In this document: positions 24,987 through 32,884 of the stretch, in pieces
Layout of the letters: every line of letters starts with the position of its first letter
How positions within the stretch are numbered: the stretch's first letter is position 1
Source of the DNA: Microbacterium sp. Root61
GTDB taxonomy: Bacteria; Actinomycetota; Actinomycetes; Actinomycetales; Microbacteriaceae
Length of the DNA: 64,000 nucleotides
Direction of reading: 5' to 3'
NCBI RefSeq assembly: GCF_001427525.1
Contig: NZ_LMGU01000002.1
Span: forward strand, 145,768-209,767
Position numbers and translations under genes: made by a program
Notes under the pieces: model-generated
Database searches by the model: none
What the model saw: the letters and a program-made list of their open reading frames with translations, nothing else
What the model was told of the DNA's origin: nothing

Positions 24987-25050
24987 CAGATGTCTGTAGG
25001 TACTTTGGGGGACAGGCCGCAGTCCGCCTGCGATCCCGGTCCGCGAGCGG

Positions 25051-25305
25051 CTACCAGGCCGAACGGGACCAGCCGCGTTCGCGCGGCAGAGGCGTGCGCA
25101 GCGCGCGCTGTGACACGCTCCACGCCGAACGGGTGGACTGATCGGACGCGAGCGCGTCGGCGGCCTCGGTCGCGTACGCCTCGCTGACCACGGCGATCAG
25201 CGCCGCGAGCTCTTCCGAGGTCGGATCACCGCGGCGGACGTCGATCGACAGCGGCCGCCCGTTCTCGCCGTGGGCCGCCGCATCCGTCACGTGCGTCCCG
25301 GTCAT
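25051..25305 (-). CDS. accE: Acyl-CoA carboxylase epsilon subunit
   Basis: A small 84-residue protein. The core [24 protein letters not shown] followed by a variable stretch and a tryptophan-rich tail (RSAW..., GWSRSAW) is the actinobacterial AccE pattern. The epsilon chain is found in propionyl/acetyl-CoA carboxylases of actinobacteria, where it stabilises or stimulates the alpha-beta complex. Its ATG overlaps the AccD stop (ATGA), so the two chains are made together. Confidence 0.88.
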   Translation of the reverse strand: MTGTHVTDAAAHGENGRPLSIDVRRGDPTSEELAALIAVVSEAYATEAADALASDQSTRSAWSVSQRALRTPLPRERGWSRSAW

Positions 25306-26891
25306 AGTGGGATGTTGCCGTGCTTCTTCGGCGGCAGGGTGGCCCGCTTGCCGCGCAGCGAGCGCAATGCCTTCGCGATCGAGACACGGGTGGCGGCGGG
25401 CTCGATGATGCCGTCCAGCTCGCCGCGCTCGGCGGCCAGGAACGGGGATGCCACGTTGTACGTGTACTCGTTCGCCAGGCGCGTGCGCACTGCGGCGACG
25501 TCTTCGCCGGCCTCTTCGGCCTTCTTGATCTCGCCGCGGTAGAGGATGTTCACAGCGCCCTGGCCGCCCATCACCGCGATCTCGGCCGTCGGCCAGGCGA
25601 GGTTGATGTCGGCGCCGAGCTGCTTTGAGCCCATCACGATGTACGCGCCGCCGTAGGCCTTGCGCAGGATCACCGTGACGAGCGGGACGGTGGCCTCGGC
25701 GTACGCGTAGAGCAGCTTCGCACCGCGGCGGATGACGCCGGTCCACTCCTGGTCGGTGCCCGGCAAGTAGCCGGGGACGTCGACGAGGGTGACGATCGGG
25801 ATCGAGAACGCGTCGCAGAACCGGACGAAGCGGCTCGCCTTCTCGCCGGCCTCGATGTTCAGGGTGCCGGCCATCTGGGACGGCTGGTTGGCGATGATGC
25901 CGACCGAACGACCCTCGATGCGGCCGAAGCCGATCACGATGTTGGGTGCGAACAGCGGCTGGACCTCGAGGAAGTCCTCACTGTCCACGATGTGCCGGAT
26001 GACGGTGTGGATGTCGTACGGCTGGTTCGGCGAGTCGGGGATGATCGTGTTCAGCGACCGGTCCGAGTCGGTGGTCTCGAACTCGAAGCTCGTCTCGTAG
26101 ACGGGGAGCTCGGCCATGTTGTTGTCCGGCAGGAAGCTGATGAGCGTCCGCGCGTAGTCCAGCGCGTCGTCCTCGTCTTCGGCGAGGTAGTGCGCGACAC
26201 CGGAGCGGGTGTTGTGCGTGTACGCGCCGCCCAGCTCCTCCATGCCGACGTCCTCGCCCGTGACGGTCTTGATCACGTCGGGGCCGGTGACGAACATCTG
26301 GCTGGTCTTGTCGACCATGATGACGAAGTCGGTGAGGGCGGGGGAGTACACCGCGCCACCGGCGGCCGGGCCCATGATGATGGAGATCTGCGGGATGACG
26401 CCGGACGCTGCGGTGTTCAGACGGAAGATCTCGCCGTACTTGCCGAGAGCGACGACGCCCTCCTGGATGCGGGCGCCGCCGGAGTCCAGCATCCCGATGA
26501 TCGGCATCCCGCCGCGCAGCGCGTACTCCATGACCTTGATGATCTTGTCGCCGGCGACCTCGCCGAGCGACCCGCCGAACGTGGAGAAGTCCTGTGCGTA
26601 GACGGCGACGGTGCGGCCGTGGATCGTGCCGACACCGGTGACGACCGAGTCGCCGAAGGGGCGGGACTTGTCCATGCCGAAGGCCGTGGTGCGGTGGCGC
26701 ACGTACTCGTCGAACTCGACGAAGCTGCCGGGGTCCACGAGCATCGCGATGCGTTCGCGGGCGGTCAGCTTGCCTTTGGCGTGCTGCTTCTGCTGGGCGC
26801 TCTCCTCGGGGTGCACAACGGCTTCGCCGTAGCGCTCGCGGAGGTCGGCGATCTTTCCGGCGGTCGTGAAGAGGTCGGGCTGATCGGTCAC
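25302..26891 (-). CDS. accD5: Acyl-CoA (propionyl/acetyl-CoA) carboxylase beta chain, AccD5 type
   Basis: A 529-residue carboxyltransferase that moves the carboxyl group from biotin on the alpha chain to acetyl- or propionyl-CoA, feeding fatty-acid and methyl-branched lipid synthesis. N- and C-terminal crotonase-like domains are visible: [22 protein letters not shown] at the start, oxyanion-hole glycines in [13 protein letters not shown] and [16 protein letters not shown], then [12 protein letters not shown] and [17 protein letters not shown]. The ending [17 protein letters not shown] is typical of the AccD5 group. GTG start, with a -10 box 6 nt upstream. Divergent from birA. Confidence 0.95.
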   Translation of the reverse strand: MTDQPDLFTTAGKIADLRERYGEAVVHPEESAQQKQHAKGKLTARERIAMLVDPGSFVEFDEYVRHRTTAFGMDKSRPFGDSVVTGVGTIHGRTVAVYAQDFSTFGGSLGEVAGDKIIKVMEYALRGGMPIIGMLDSGGARIQEGVVALGKYGEIFRLNTAASGVIPQISIIMGPAAGGAVYSPALTDFVIMVDKTSQMFVTGPDVIKTVTGEDVGMEELGGAYTHNTRSGVAHYLAEDEDDALDYARTLISFLPDNNMAELPVYETSFEFETTDSDRSLNTIIPDSPNQPYDIHTVIRHIVDSEDFLEVQPLFAPNIVIGFGRIEGRSVGIIANQPSQMAGTLNIEAGEKASRFVRFCDAFSIPIVTLVDVPGYLPGTDQEWTGVIRRGAKLLYAYAEATVPLVTVILRKAYGGAYIVMGSKQLGADINLAWPTAEIAVMGGQGAVNILYRGEIKKAEEAGEDVAAVRTRLANEYTYNVASPFLAAERGELDGIIEPAATRVSIAKALRSLRGKRATLPPKKHGNIPL

Positions 26892-26897
26892 CGTTCC

Positions 26898-26903
26898 ACC
26901 CTA
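26898..26903 (-). promoter_or_regulatory. -10 box TAGGGT of accD5 (leaderless)
   Basis: Minus-strand TAGGGT ends 6 nt before the GTG at 26891. Confidence 0.6.
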
Positions 26904-26998
26904 GCGAGCGGGATCGCCGCATCGTTGGAGGGTAAGCACAAGGGCTTGTCGTATCCGCTGTGGGTTCGGCTCATGACGTGGGCCCCGTGCGGCCCGCG

Positions 26999-27004
26999 TA
27001 GGGT
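26999..27004 (+). promoter_or_regulatory. -10 box TAGGGT of birA (leaderless)
   Basis: TAGGGT ends 6 nt before ATG 27011, which decides between that ATG and a GTG at 27005. The same hexamer is used in the opposite direction by accD5, 96 bp away. Confidence 0.6.
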
Positions 27005-27010
27005 GTGGGC

Positions 27011-27805
27011 ATGCCGATCCCCGTCGATGGTTACCCTCTCTCCGCCGCGATCAGCCCTCGACTGCAGGTCGCCGTCTCGACGGGGTCGACCAACGCCGAT
27101 CTCGTCGCCGCGGTCGCGGCCGATCCCGCGTCGTGGCCGCATCTGTCGGTGCTGCTCACGGACGACCAGCGCGCGGGACGCGGGCGGCTGGATCGCACCT
27201 GGACCGCGCCGCCCGGTACCGCGCTCGCCGTCTCGATCGTGGTCCGTGTCGCGGGAGTGCCGGCGGAATCGCGGGGGTGGATCCCGCTCATCGCGGGAGC
27301 CGCGATGACTCGCGCGGTGGCGGCGCAGATTCGCGCCACCGGACACACCGCGAAGCTGAAGTGGCCGAACGACGTGCTCCTGGACGGGGCGAAAGTGTGC
27401 GGCATCCTCGCGGAGGCCGTGCCCGGGCATCCGGACGCCGTGGTGATCGGCGCCGGAGTGAACACGCGGATGACCGCCGCCGACCTTCCCGTGACGACAG
27501 CGACCTCGTTCGCCGCCGTCGGACTCGAGGCCGACGAGGACAGGTTGCTGGCGGACTACCTGGGCGCGGTGGATGAGCAGCTCGCGGCTTTGACCGCATC
27601 GCATGGCGATGCCGCGGCCGCCGGGATCCTCGGCGAGATCGAGGCGCTGTGCAGCACCGTCGGGTCGAACGTACGGGTCTCGATGCCCGACGGGACGCTG
27701 CTGGAGGGCCGCGCGCAGCGCCTGGATCCGTCGGGTCGGCTCGTCGTGGTCTCGGGGAATGTCGAGACCACGGTCGCCGCGGGAGACGTTGTCCACGTCC
27801 GCTGA
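27011..27805 (+). CDS. birA: Biotin--[acetyl-CoA-carboxylase] ligase
   Basis: A 264-residue ligase that activates biotin with ATP and attaches it to the BCCP lysine of AccA3. The biotin/ATP loop reads AGRGRLDRTW, the second motif is LKWPNDVLLDG followed by KVCGILAE, and a short C-terminal SH3-like cap domain ends the protein. No N-terminal helix-turn-helix, so it is a monofunctional (class I) enzyme, not a biotin repressor. Divergent from accD5; this carboxylase/ligase pairing is logical and widespread in actinobacteria. Confidence 0.94.
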   Translation: MPIPVDGYPLSAAISPRLQVAVSTGSTNADLVAAVAADPASWPHLSVLLTDDQRAGRGRLDRTWTAPPGTALAVSIVVRVAGVPAESRGWIPLIAGAAMTRAVAAQIRATGHTAKLKWPNDVLLDGAKVCGILAEAVPGHPDAVVIGAGVNTRMTAADLPVTTATSFAAVGLEADEDRLLADYLGAVDEQLAALTASHGDAAAAGILGEIEALCSTVGSNVRVSMPDGTLLEGRAQRLDPSGRLVVVSGNVETTVAAGDVVHVR

Positions 27806-27851
27806 CCGGGCCGTGGCGGCGTGGGGCGCGACACCGGACCTCGCCGCACAG

Positions 27852-27857
27852 CACAAT
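27852..27857 (+). promoter_or_regulatory. -10 box CACAAT of the bPH-domain gene (leaderless)
   Basis: CACAAT ends 6 nt before GTG 27864. Confidence 0.5.
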
Positions 27858-27863
27858 AGGGGT

Positions 27864-28424
27864 GTGACTCAGCCGACGACGTACGGGGGACGGCCTCTGA
27901 CGCCGGCGCCCGGCGCGCCGACGCCCGAGCTGCGCATCGCGCGCTTCCGCACCCACGCCCGTCGTCTGGCCTGGAGCGCGCTCGTGCTGGTCGCCGCGGC
28001 CGGGGCCACCGGCTACTTCTACGACAACCTGCCGGTCCCGTTCGAGAACTGGATGCTGTTGAGTGCCGCGGGCGTCGTGCTCGTGCTGCTCGTGGTGCTG
28101 CCGTTCGTCGCCTGGTGGGGGCACACGTTCACGATCACCACTCGCCGTGTCATCGAGCGGTCGGGGCTCTTCTCCACCCGGCGTCGTGAGCTCTCGCACG
28201 TGCGGGGGTACACGATCCAGGTGCGCCGCGGCATCGTGCAGCGGATGTGGGGCGCCGGAACGCTCACTCTGGCCAACGGCGTGGACCAGCCGTTGCGCCT
28301 GGCGAACATCCCCAGCGTCGGGCTCGTGCACGAGACGCTCGTCGATCAGGTCGAGGTCAACCAGATCCTCGCTCACCGCGACGCGCAGAGCTTTCCTCCC
28401 GCTCCGCCCCTGCCGACCGCCTGA
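27864..28424 (+). CDS. Membrane protein with bacterial PH-like (bPH2) domain
   Basis: A 186-residue protein with a 35-residue polar start, two membrane helices (about 36-55 and 65-90) and a cytoplasmic bPH2/YdbS-like domain beginning TFTITTRRVIERSGLFSTRRREL and containing VQRMWGAGTLTL. This is the actinobacterial relative of Rv3278c. The biochemical role is not known; such proteins are usually membrane-associated. GTG start supported by the -10 box spacing. The position between birA and purK is conserved in many actinobacteria (from memory). Confidence 0.85.
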   Translation: MTQPTTYGGRPLTPAPGAPTPELRIARFRTHARRLAWSALVLVAAAGATGYFYDNLPVPFENWMLLSAAGVVLVLLVVLPFVAWWGHTFTITTRRVIERSGLFSTRRRELSHVRGYTIQVRRGIVQRMWGAGTLTLANGVDQPLRLANIPSVGLVHETLVDQVEVNQILAHRDAQSFPPAPPLPTA

Positions 28425-28492
28425 CCTCTCCGCCGGCGGCACGTGCACCGGTCGCGCGTGCGCGAGGATGGAGAGGTTGGAAGGAGCGCCCC

Positions 28493-29629
28493 ATGGCATT
28501 GCGCGTCGGAGTCGTCGGAGGCGGGCAGCTGGCCCGCATGATGATCGCGCCCGCGGTCGAGCTCGGTATCGAGCTGCGGGTGCTCGCTGAAGAACCGGGG
28601 ATGTCCGCATCCCTCGCCGCCACCGCGGTCGGTGATTATCGGGACGCTGCGACCGTACTGGCCTTCGCACGGGACGTCGACGTGATCACGTTCGACCACG
28701 AGCACGTGCCGCAGGACGTCCTCGCGGCGCTGGTGGACGCGGGTGTGGCCGTGCGGCCCGGTCCTGGAGCCCTCCGCTTCGCGCAGGACAAGCTGCTCAT
28801 GCGCGCACGCCTGGCAGAGCTCGGGATGCCGCAGCCGGAGTGGGCGGCCGTGACCGACGCGACCGAGCTGCAGGAATTCATCGACGCGCACGGCGGACGC
28901 GCCGTCGTCAAGACCCCGCGGGGCGGCTACGACGGCAAGGGGGTGCGGGTCGTGGAGACCGGCGTCGAGGCCGACGACTGGTTCGCCGCGCTCGCCGAGG
29001 ACACCCACGGCGGAGCCCTCCTGGCCGAGGAGCTCGTCGACTTCACGCGTGAGCTGGCCCAGCAGGTGGCCCGCCGCCCGTCCGGCGAGGTGCGCGCCTA
29101 CCCGATCGTGGAGACCGTGCAGCGCGACGGCGTCTGCGCCGAGGTCATCGCCCCCGCACCGCATGCCGGAGACCGCCTCGCGGCGGTGACCGCGGAGCTC
29201 GGCATCGCGATCGCCGAGGGACTCGAGACGACCGGCATGCTCGCTGTCGAGCTGTTCCAGACCACCGACGAGCGGGTGCTGGTCAACGAACTCGCGATGC
29301 GTCCGCACAACAGCGGGCACTGGTCGCAGGATGGCGCGGTCACGGGTCAGTTCGAGCAGCACCTGCGCGCCGTGCTCGACCTGCCGCTCGGCGACACGTC
29401 GCCGCGGGCCGGGTGGTCGGTGATGGTGAACATCCTGGGCGGCCCCGCAGAGGGCGGACTCGACGAGCGCTTCGCCGCGGCCATGGCCGCGCACCCCGAC
29501 GTCAAGGTCCACACCTACGGCAAGGCGCCGCGCCCCGGTCGCAAGGTCGGACACGTGAATGTCACGGGGGACGACCTCGACGAGATCGCGTACCAGGCCC
29601 GGGCCGCGGCATCCTTCTTTCAGGACTGA
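28493..29629 (+). CDS. purK: N5-carboxyaminoimidazole ribonucleotide synthase
   Basis: A 378-residue ATP-grasp enzyme that carboxylates aminoimidazole ribonucleotide with bicarbonate and ATP, in step with PurE, during purine synthesis. Visible: VGVVGGGQLARMM at the N-terminus, VITFDHEHV, the ATP-grasp loop TPRGGYDGKGV, ELFQTTDERVLVNELAMRPHNSGHW near the active site, and a C-terminal cap. ATG at 28493 follows AAGGAGC by 6 nt. Same strand as purE, 58 bp upstream of it, but purE has its own -10 box. Confidence 0.96.
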   Translation: MALRVGVVGGGQLARMMIAPAVELGIELRVLAEEPGMSASLAATAVGDYRDAATVLAFARDVDVITFDHEHVPQDVLAALVDAGVAVRPGPGALRFAQDKLLMRARLAELGMPQPEWAAVTDATELQEFIDAHGGRAVVKTPRGGYDGKGVRVVETGVEADDWFAALAEDTHGGALLAEELVDFTRELAQQVARRPSGEVRAYPIVETVQRDGVCAEVIAPAPHAGDRLAAVTAELGIAIAEGLETTGMLAVELFQTTDERVLVNELAMRPHNSGHWSQDGAVTGQFEQHLRAVLDLPLGDTSPRAGWSVMVNILGGPAEGGLDERFAAAMAAHPDVKVHTYGKAPRPGRKVGHVNVTGDDLDEIAYQARAAASFFQD

Positions 29630-29675
29630 CTCGGGTAGTGCCGCGCCGTTGCGGGGTTCTTCCAGGGTCTCGCCC

Positions 29676-29681
29676 TAGCCT
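29676..29681 (+). promoter_or_regulatory. -10 box TAGCCT of purE (leaderless)
   Basis: TAGCCT ends 6 nt before GTG 29688, allowing purE and the LCP gene to be transcribed apart from purK. Confidence 0.6.
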
Positions 29682-29687
29682 TGTCAG

Positions 29688-30203
29688 GTGACTCCGCCGC
29701 TGCATTCTTCCGACGCGCCCGTAGTCGGCGTCGTCATGGGCTCCGACTCGGACTGGCGCGTCATGAGCGACGCCTCTCAGGTCCTGACCGATTTCGGCAT
29801 CCCGCACGAAGTCGAGGTCGTCTCGGCCCATCGCACGCCCGACAAGCTGATGCGCTACGGCCGTGAGGCCAGAGCACGCGGACTCAAGGTCATCATCGCG
29901 GGCGCCGGGGGTGCCGCGCATCTGCCCGGCATGCTCGCCTCTGTGACCGCGCTGCCGGTGATCGGTGTGCCCGTGCCGCTGGCGACGTTGGACGGCATGG
30001 ATTCGCTGCTGAGCATCGTGCAGATGCCCGGCGGCATCCCTGTCGCGACCGTGTCGATCGGCGGCGCGAAGAACGCCGGCCTGCTGGCCGCGCGCATCCT
30101 CGGCACGTCGGATTCCGACACCGCCGACCGCATCGAGGCATACGCACGCGACCTCGAGGCGCAGGTGGAGGAGAAGAACAGGCGCCTCAAGGAGTCACTG
30201 TGA
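29688..30203 (+). CDS. purE: 5-(carboxyamino)imidazole ribonucleotide mutase
   Basis: A 171-residue class I PurE, normal length, that moves the carboxyl group of N5-CAIR to carbon 4. [16 protein letters not shown] near the N-terminus, [11 protein letters not shown] with the catalytic histidine, [13 protein letters not shown] and [24 protein letters not shown] are all present. Stop and the next start overlap (GTGA), coupling it to a cell-wall LCP gene. Confidence 0.96.
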   Translation: MTPPLHSSDAPVVGVVMGSDSDWRVMSDASQVLTDFGIPHEVEVVSAHRTPDKLMRYGREARARGLKVIIAGAGGAAHLPGMLASVTALPVIGVPVPLATLDGMDSLLSIVQMPGGIPVATVSIGGAKNAGLLAARILGTSDSDTADRIEAYARDLEAQVEEKNRRLKESL

Positions 30204-31651
30204 GCGTCGCCAGCCCGCCGCGGCCGCGCGGCGATGCGCGTCCAGGACTCGGCGGTCGCGTCGTCGAGGAGCGGCCGTTGCGCAACCCCGACATCGCCTC
30301 GCCCGAGGTCATGACGCGACGCGGCTGGTGGCTCGTCGGCTTGAACTTCCTGCTGCCGGGTTCGGCGCAGGTGCTGGCCGGCAACAAGAAGCTCGGTCGC
30401 TTCGGACTCGGCGCCACGATCGTGATGTGGGTCCTGGTGATCCTCCTGATCCTGGCCGCGATGCTGTGGCAGCCGCTGGTGTTCACCCTCGCGACGAACT
30501 GGTTCGTGCTGCTCCTCGCGCAGGGGATCCTGCTCGCGTACGCCGTGCTGTGGGTCGTGCTGACGTTCGACACGCTCCGGCTCGTCCGCCTCGTCAAGAT
30601 CAAGCCGTTCGCGCGTATCGGGGTGGCGATCACCGCCGTCGTGCTGATGGTCCTCGCGGGCGGCGGAGCCGTTTACGCCTCGCAGATCGCCGGTACTACA
30701 CGTGACACGCTCGGTGCGATCTTCGGCGCGAGCGCTCCGGCCGTGGATCCGTCCGACGGCTACTACAACATCCTCCTGCTGGGTGCAGACAGCGGCGAGG
30801 GCCGCGACTCGATGCGCTTCGACAGCATCTCGGTGGTGTCCGTCAACGCCGAGACCGGCGCGACGACGATCACCGGCATCCCTCGCGACATGCCCAACTT
30901 CCCGTTCTCCGCGGGACCGATGCAGGACAAGTACCCCGACGGCCACTCCGGCCATGCCGATTCGAACTGCGGCTGGGGCAGCGGGATCAACCAGCTTCGC
31001 ACCGAGGTCGAGGTCTGCCAGGACGGCACAGTCCTGTACCCCGACGCCGAGGCGAACGGGTCCGAACCCGCGATCGAGGCGACCAAGGATGCCGCGGAGG
31101 GGATTCTCGGCATCGAGATCCCGTACTACGTCTTCGTCGACATGCACGGCTTCGCCTCCCTCGTCGACGCCCTCGGTGGCGTCGAGGTCACCGTGACGGA
31201 GCGCCTGCCCAAGGGCGGCGGACCGGCGTACCCGAGCCAGTCCCCGGACGAGTGGGCGATCGGCTGGATCGAGGTGGGTCCGCAGCATATGGACGGCGAC
31301 ACCGCGCAGTGGTACGCACGCTCGCGCTACACGACCTCGGACTTCGACCGGATGAAGCGCCAGCGCATCCTGCAGCAGGCGATCCTCGCGCAGTTCACGC
31401 CGCAGGTCGTCCTGACCCGGTTCCAGGATGTCGCGGCCGCCGGTCAGGACCTGATCAAGACCGATCTGCCGCAGTCGCTGCTGCCCTTCCTGGCTGAGCT
31501 GGCGCTGAAGGCGAAGGATCAGCCGGTCACCGCGATCGAGCTCACCCCTGACGGCGGAATCGACGAGTACCAGCCCGACTTCGAGTACATCCATCAGCTC
31601 GTCCAGCAGACGCTTCACCCGCCGACGCCGACCCCGACACCGGGGAGCTGA
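30200..31651 (+). CDS. LytR-CpsA-Psr (LCP) family glycopolymer transferase
   Basis: A 483-residue membrane enzyme of the family that moves polysaccharides from a polyprenyl carrier onto peptidoglycan. After a 50-residue polar start there are three hydrophobic helices (about 40-160), then the extracellular LCP domain: [32 protein letters not shown], a long insert, ALGGVEVTV and the arginine motif [25 protein letters not shown]. It lies just upstream of a large glycan locus and may attach its product to the wall; that link is inferred. GTG start overlaps the purE stop. Confidence 0.92.
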   Translation: MSVASPPRPRGDARPGLGGRVVEERPLRNPDIASPEVMTRRGWWLVGLNFLLPGSAQVLAGNKKLGRFGLGATIVMWVLVILLILAAMLWQPLVFTLATNWFVLLLAQGILLAYAVLWVVLTFDTLRLVRLVKIKPFARIGVAITAVVLMVLAGGGAVYASQIAGTTRDTLGAIFGASAPAVDPSDGYYNILLLGADSGEGRDSMRFDSISVVSVNAETGATTITGIPRDMPNFPFSAGPMQDKYPDGHSGHADSNCGWGSGINQLRTEVEVCQDGTVLYPDAEANGSEPAIEATKDAAEGILGIEIPYYVFVDMHGFASLVDALGGVEVTVTERLPKGGGPAYPSQSPDEWAIGWIEVGPQHMDGDTAQWYARSRYTTSDFDRMKRQRILQQAILAQFTPQVVLTRFQDVAAAGQDLIKTDLPQSLLPFLAELALKAKDQPVTAIELTPDGGIDEYQPDFEYIHQLVQQTLHPPTPTPTPGS

Positions 31652-31654
31652 GCG

Positions 31655-32800
31655 ATGACAGCGACACTGCGGGTCGTGCTCGACCAGGTCGCGAATCCGG
31701 TCGAGCTCATGCTGGCGGACGCTTCGCGCGAGCTGACGCTTGCTCTGATCGCGACGGCTCCGCGCGGATGCGAGGTGGAGGCGATCGTCCCTTCGCTGCC
31801 CGCGGCTCAGCGCGACGCGGTCGCGGAAGGGATGCCGGGTCTCGCCGACGTGCGATGGGCGCCGCTGGCCCGCCGCGAGTTGGCGACGGCGTTCCAGCTC
31901 GGCGTGGCCACGGGTATCGGCGGGGGCATGATCCACTCGCCGACCCTGTTCGCGCCCCTCGTACGGCACGACCGGGTGCACGACAACGACCAGACCGTGG
32001 TCACGATCTGGGATCTGAAGCCGTGGGAAACGCCCGACGAGCTGCCGCGCGCCGTTGTCGCGTGGCACCGCGCGATGCTCAAGCGCGCCGTGAAGCACGC
32101 CGACGCGATCGTCGTGCCGACGCATTCCATGGCCGACCGCCTGAGTGAGCTCGCCAAGGTGGGAGACCGTTTGCGGATCATCGCCGGCGCTGCGCCCACT
32201 GGTTTCGGCGTCCCCACCGACGAAGTCGGTCGCCGTCGTGAGCTCGGTCTTCCCGAGGGCTTCGTGCTGCTCTCCGGCGGGGCTGCGGCATCCGATGCGC
32301 TCGCCACCGGGTTCGGCGCCATCTCGGCCGCAGGGCTCGATACGCCGATTGTGGTCATCGACGCGCCCGAGGGTGAGGAACCGGCGATCGTCGAGCTGGC
32401 CTCGGCCGCCGGCATCCCGGAGCGCCTTGTACACGTTCGCGGTTCGCTGTCATCCGCGGACCGCGGTGCGCTGCTCGGGGCCACGGTCGCGTTCGTCGCG
32501 CCGTCACGTCGCACGGCGTTCCCCTGGCGCGTCGTCGAGGCGCTCGCGGTGGGGGTCCCGGTGATCGCCGCCGACTCCTCCGTGCACGCGGATGTCGTGC
32601 TCGACGGGGGAGTGCGCGCCGGTGGGCGCGGTGACACGGATGCCGGTGAGGATGCCGCAATGCTGGGTGAAGGGCTGAAGCGGGTGCTCGACTCCGCCGC
32701 AGCCGTCGAGAAAGCCTCCGTGCTGTCTGCGGACCGCGGGCGGGCGTTCTCCTGGCGTGAAGCCGCCGAGAGGGTCTGGCAGCTCCACGCGGAACTATAG
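31655..32800 (+). CDS. Glycosyltransferase, GT4-like
   Basis: A 381-residue cytoplasmic glycosyltransferase with GT-B character. The N-terminal half has DKLKP-like segment TIWDLKPWETPDELPRAV followed by IVVPTHSMADRL, typical of GT4 enzymes; the C-terminal half has AFVAPSRRTAFPWRVVEALAVG, the usual nucleotide-sugar site. Its stop-to-start spacing after the LCP gene is only three bases, so they are co-transcribed. A transferase next to an LCP ligase at this spot is common in actinobacteria and likely acts on a wall glycan or its linkage unit; donor and acceptor unknown. Confidence 0.85.
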   Translation: MTATLRVVLDQVANPVELMLADASRELTLALIATAPRGCEVEAIVPSLPAAQRDAVAEGMPGLADVRWAPLARRELATAFQLGVATGIGGGMIHSPTLFAPLVRHDRVHDNDQTVVTIWDLKPWETPDELPRAVVAWHRAMLKRAVKHADAIVVPTHSMADRLSELAKVGDRLRIIAGAAPTGFGVPTDEVGRRRELGLPEGFVLLSGGAAASDALATGFGAISAAGLDTPIVVIDAPEGEEPAIVELASAAGIPERLVHVRGSLSSADRGALLGATVAFVAPSRRTAFPWRVVEALAVGVPVIAADSSVHADVVLDGGVRAGGRGDTDAGEDAAMLGEGLKRVLDSAAAVEKASVLSADRGRAFSWREAAERVWQLHAEL

Positions 32801-32872
32801 GCGTCCTGCGAATCCTCTGATTTCGGCGTGTCGTTCGCGGTGAGCCTCCTGTGATTCGCCTGCCACTTCAGT

Positions 32873-32878
32873 CACACT
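32873..32878 (+). promoter_or_regulatory. -10 box CACACT of the secreted repeat-protein gene
   Basis: CACACT ends 6 nt before ATG 32885, the same geometry as the other leaderless promoters here. Confidence 0.45.
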
Positions 32879-32884
32879 GGTTTC

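Noticed and set aside
24990..25187. 65-codon plus-strand frame opposite accE
   Set aside because: Arg/Pro-rich antisense translation of the AccE tail; no ribosome site.
29855..32434. Very long minus-strand frame (859 codons) across purE, LCP and GT genes
   Set aside because: Antisense frame of three well-supported genes; composition (Arg, Asp, His, Gln rich) is that of a GC-rich shadow.
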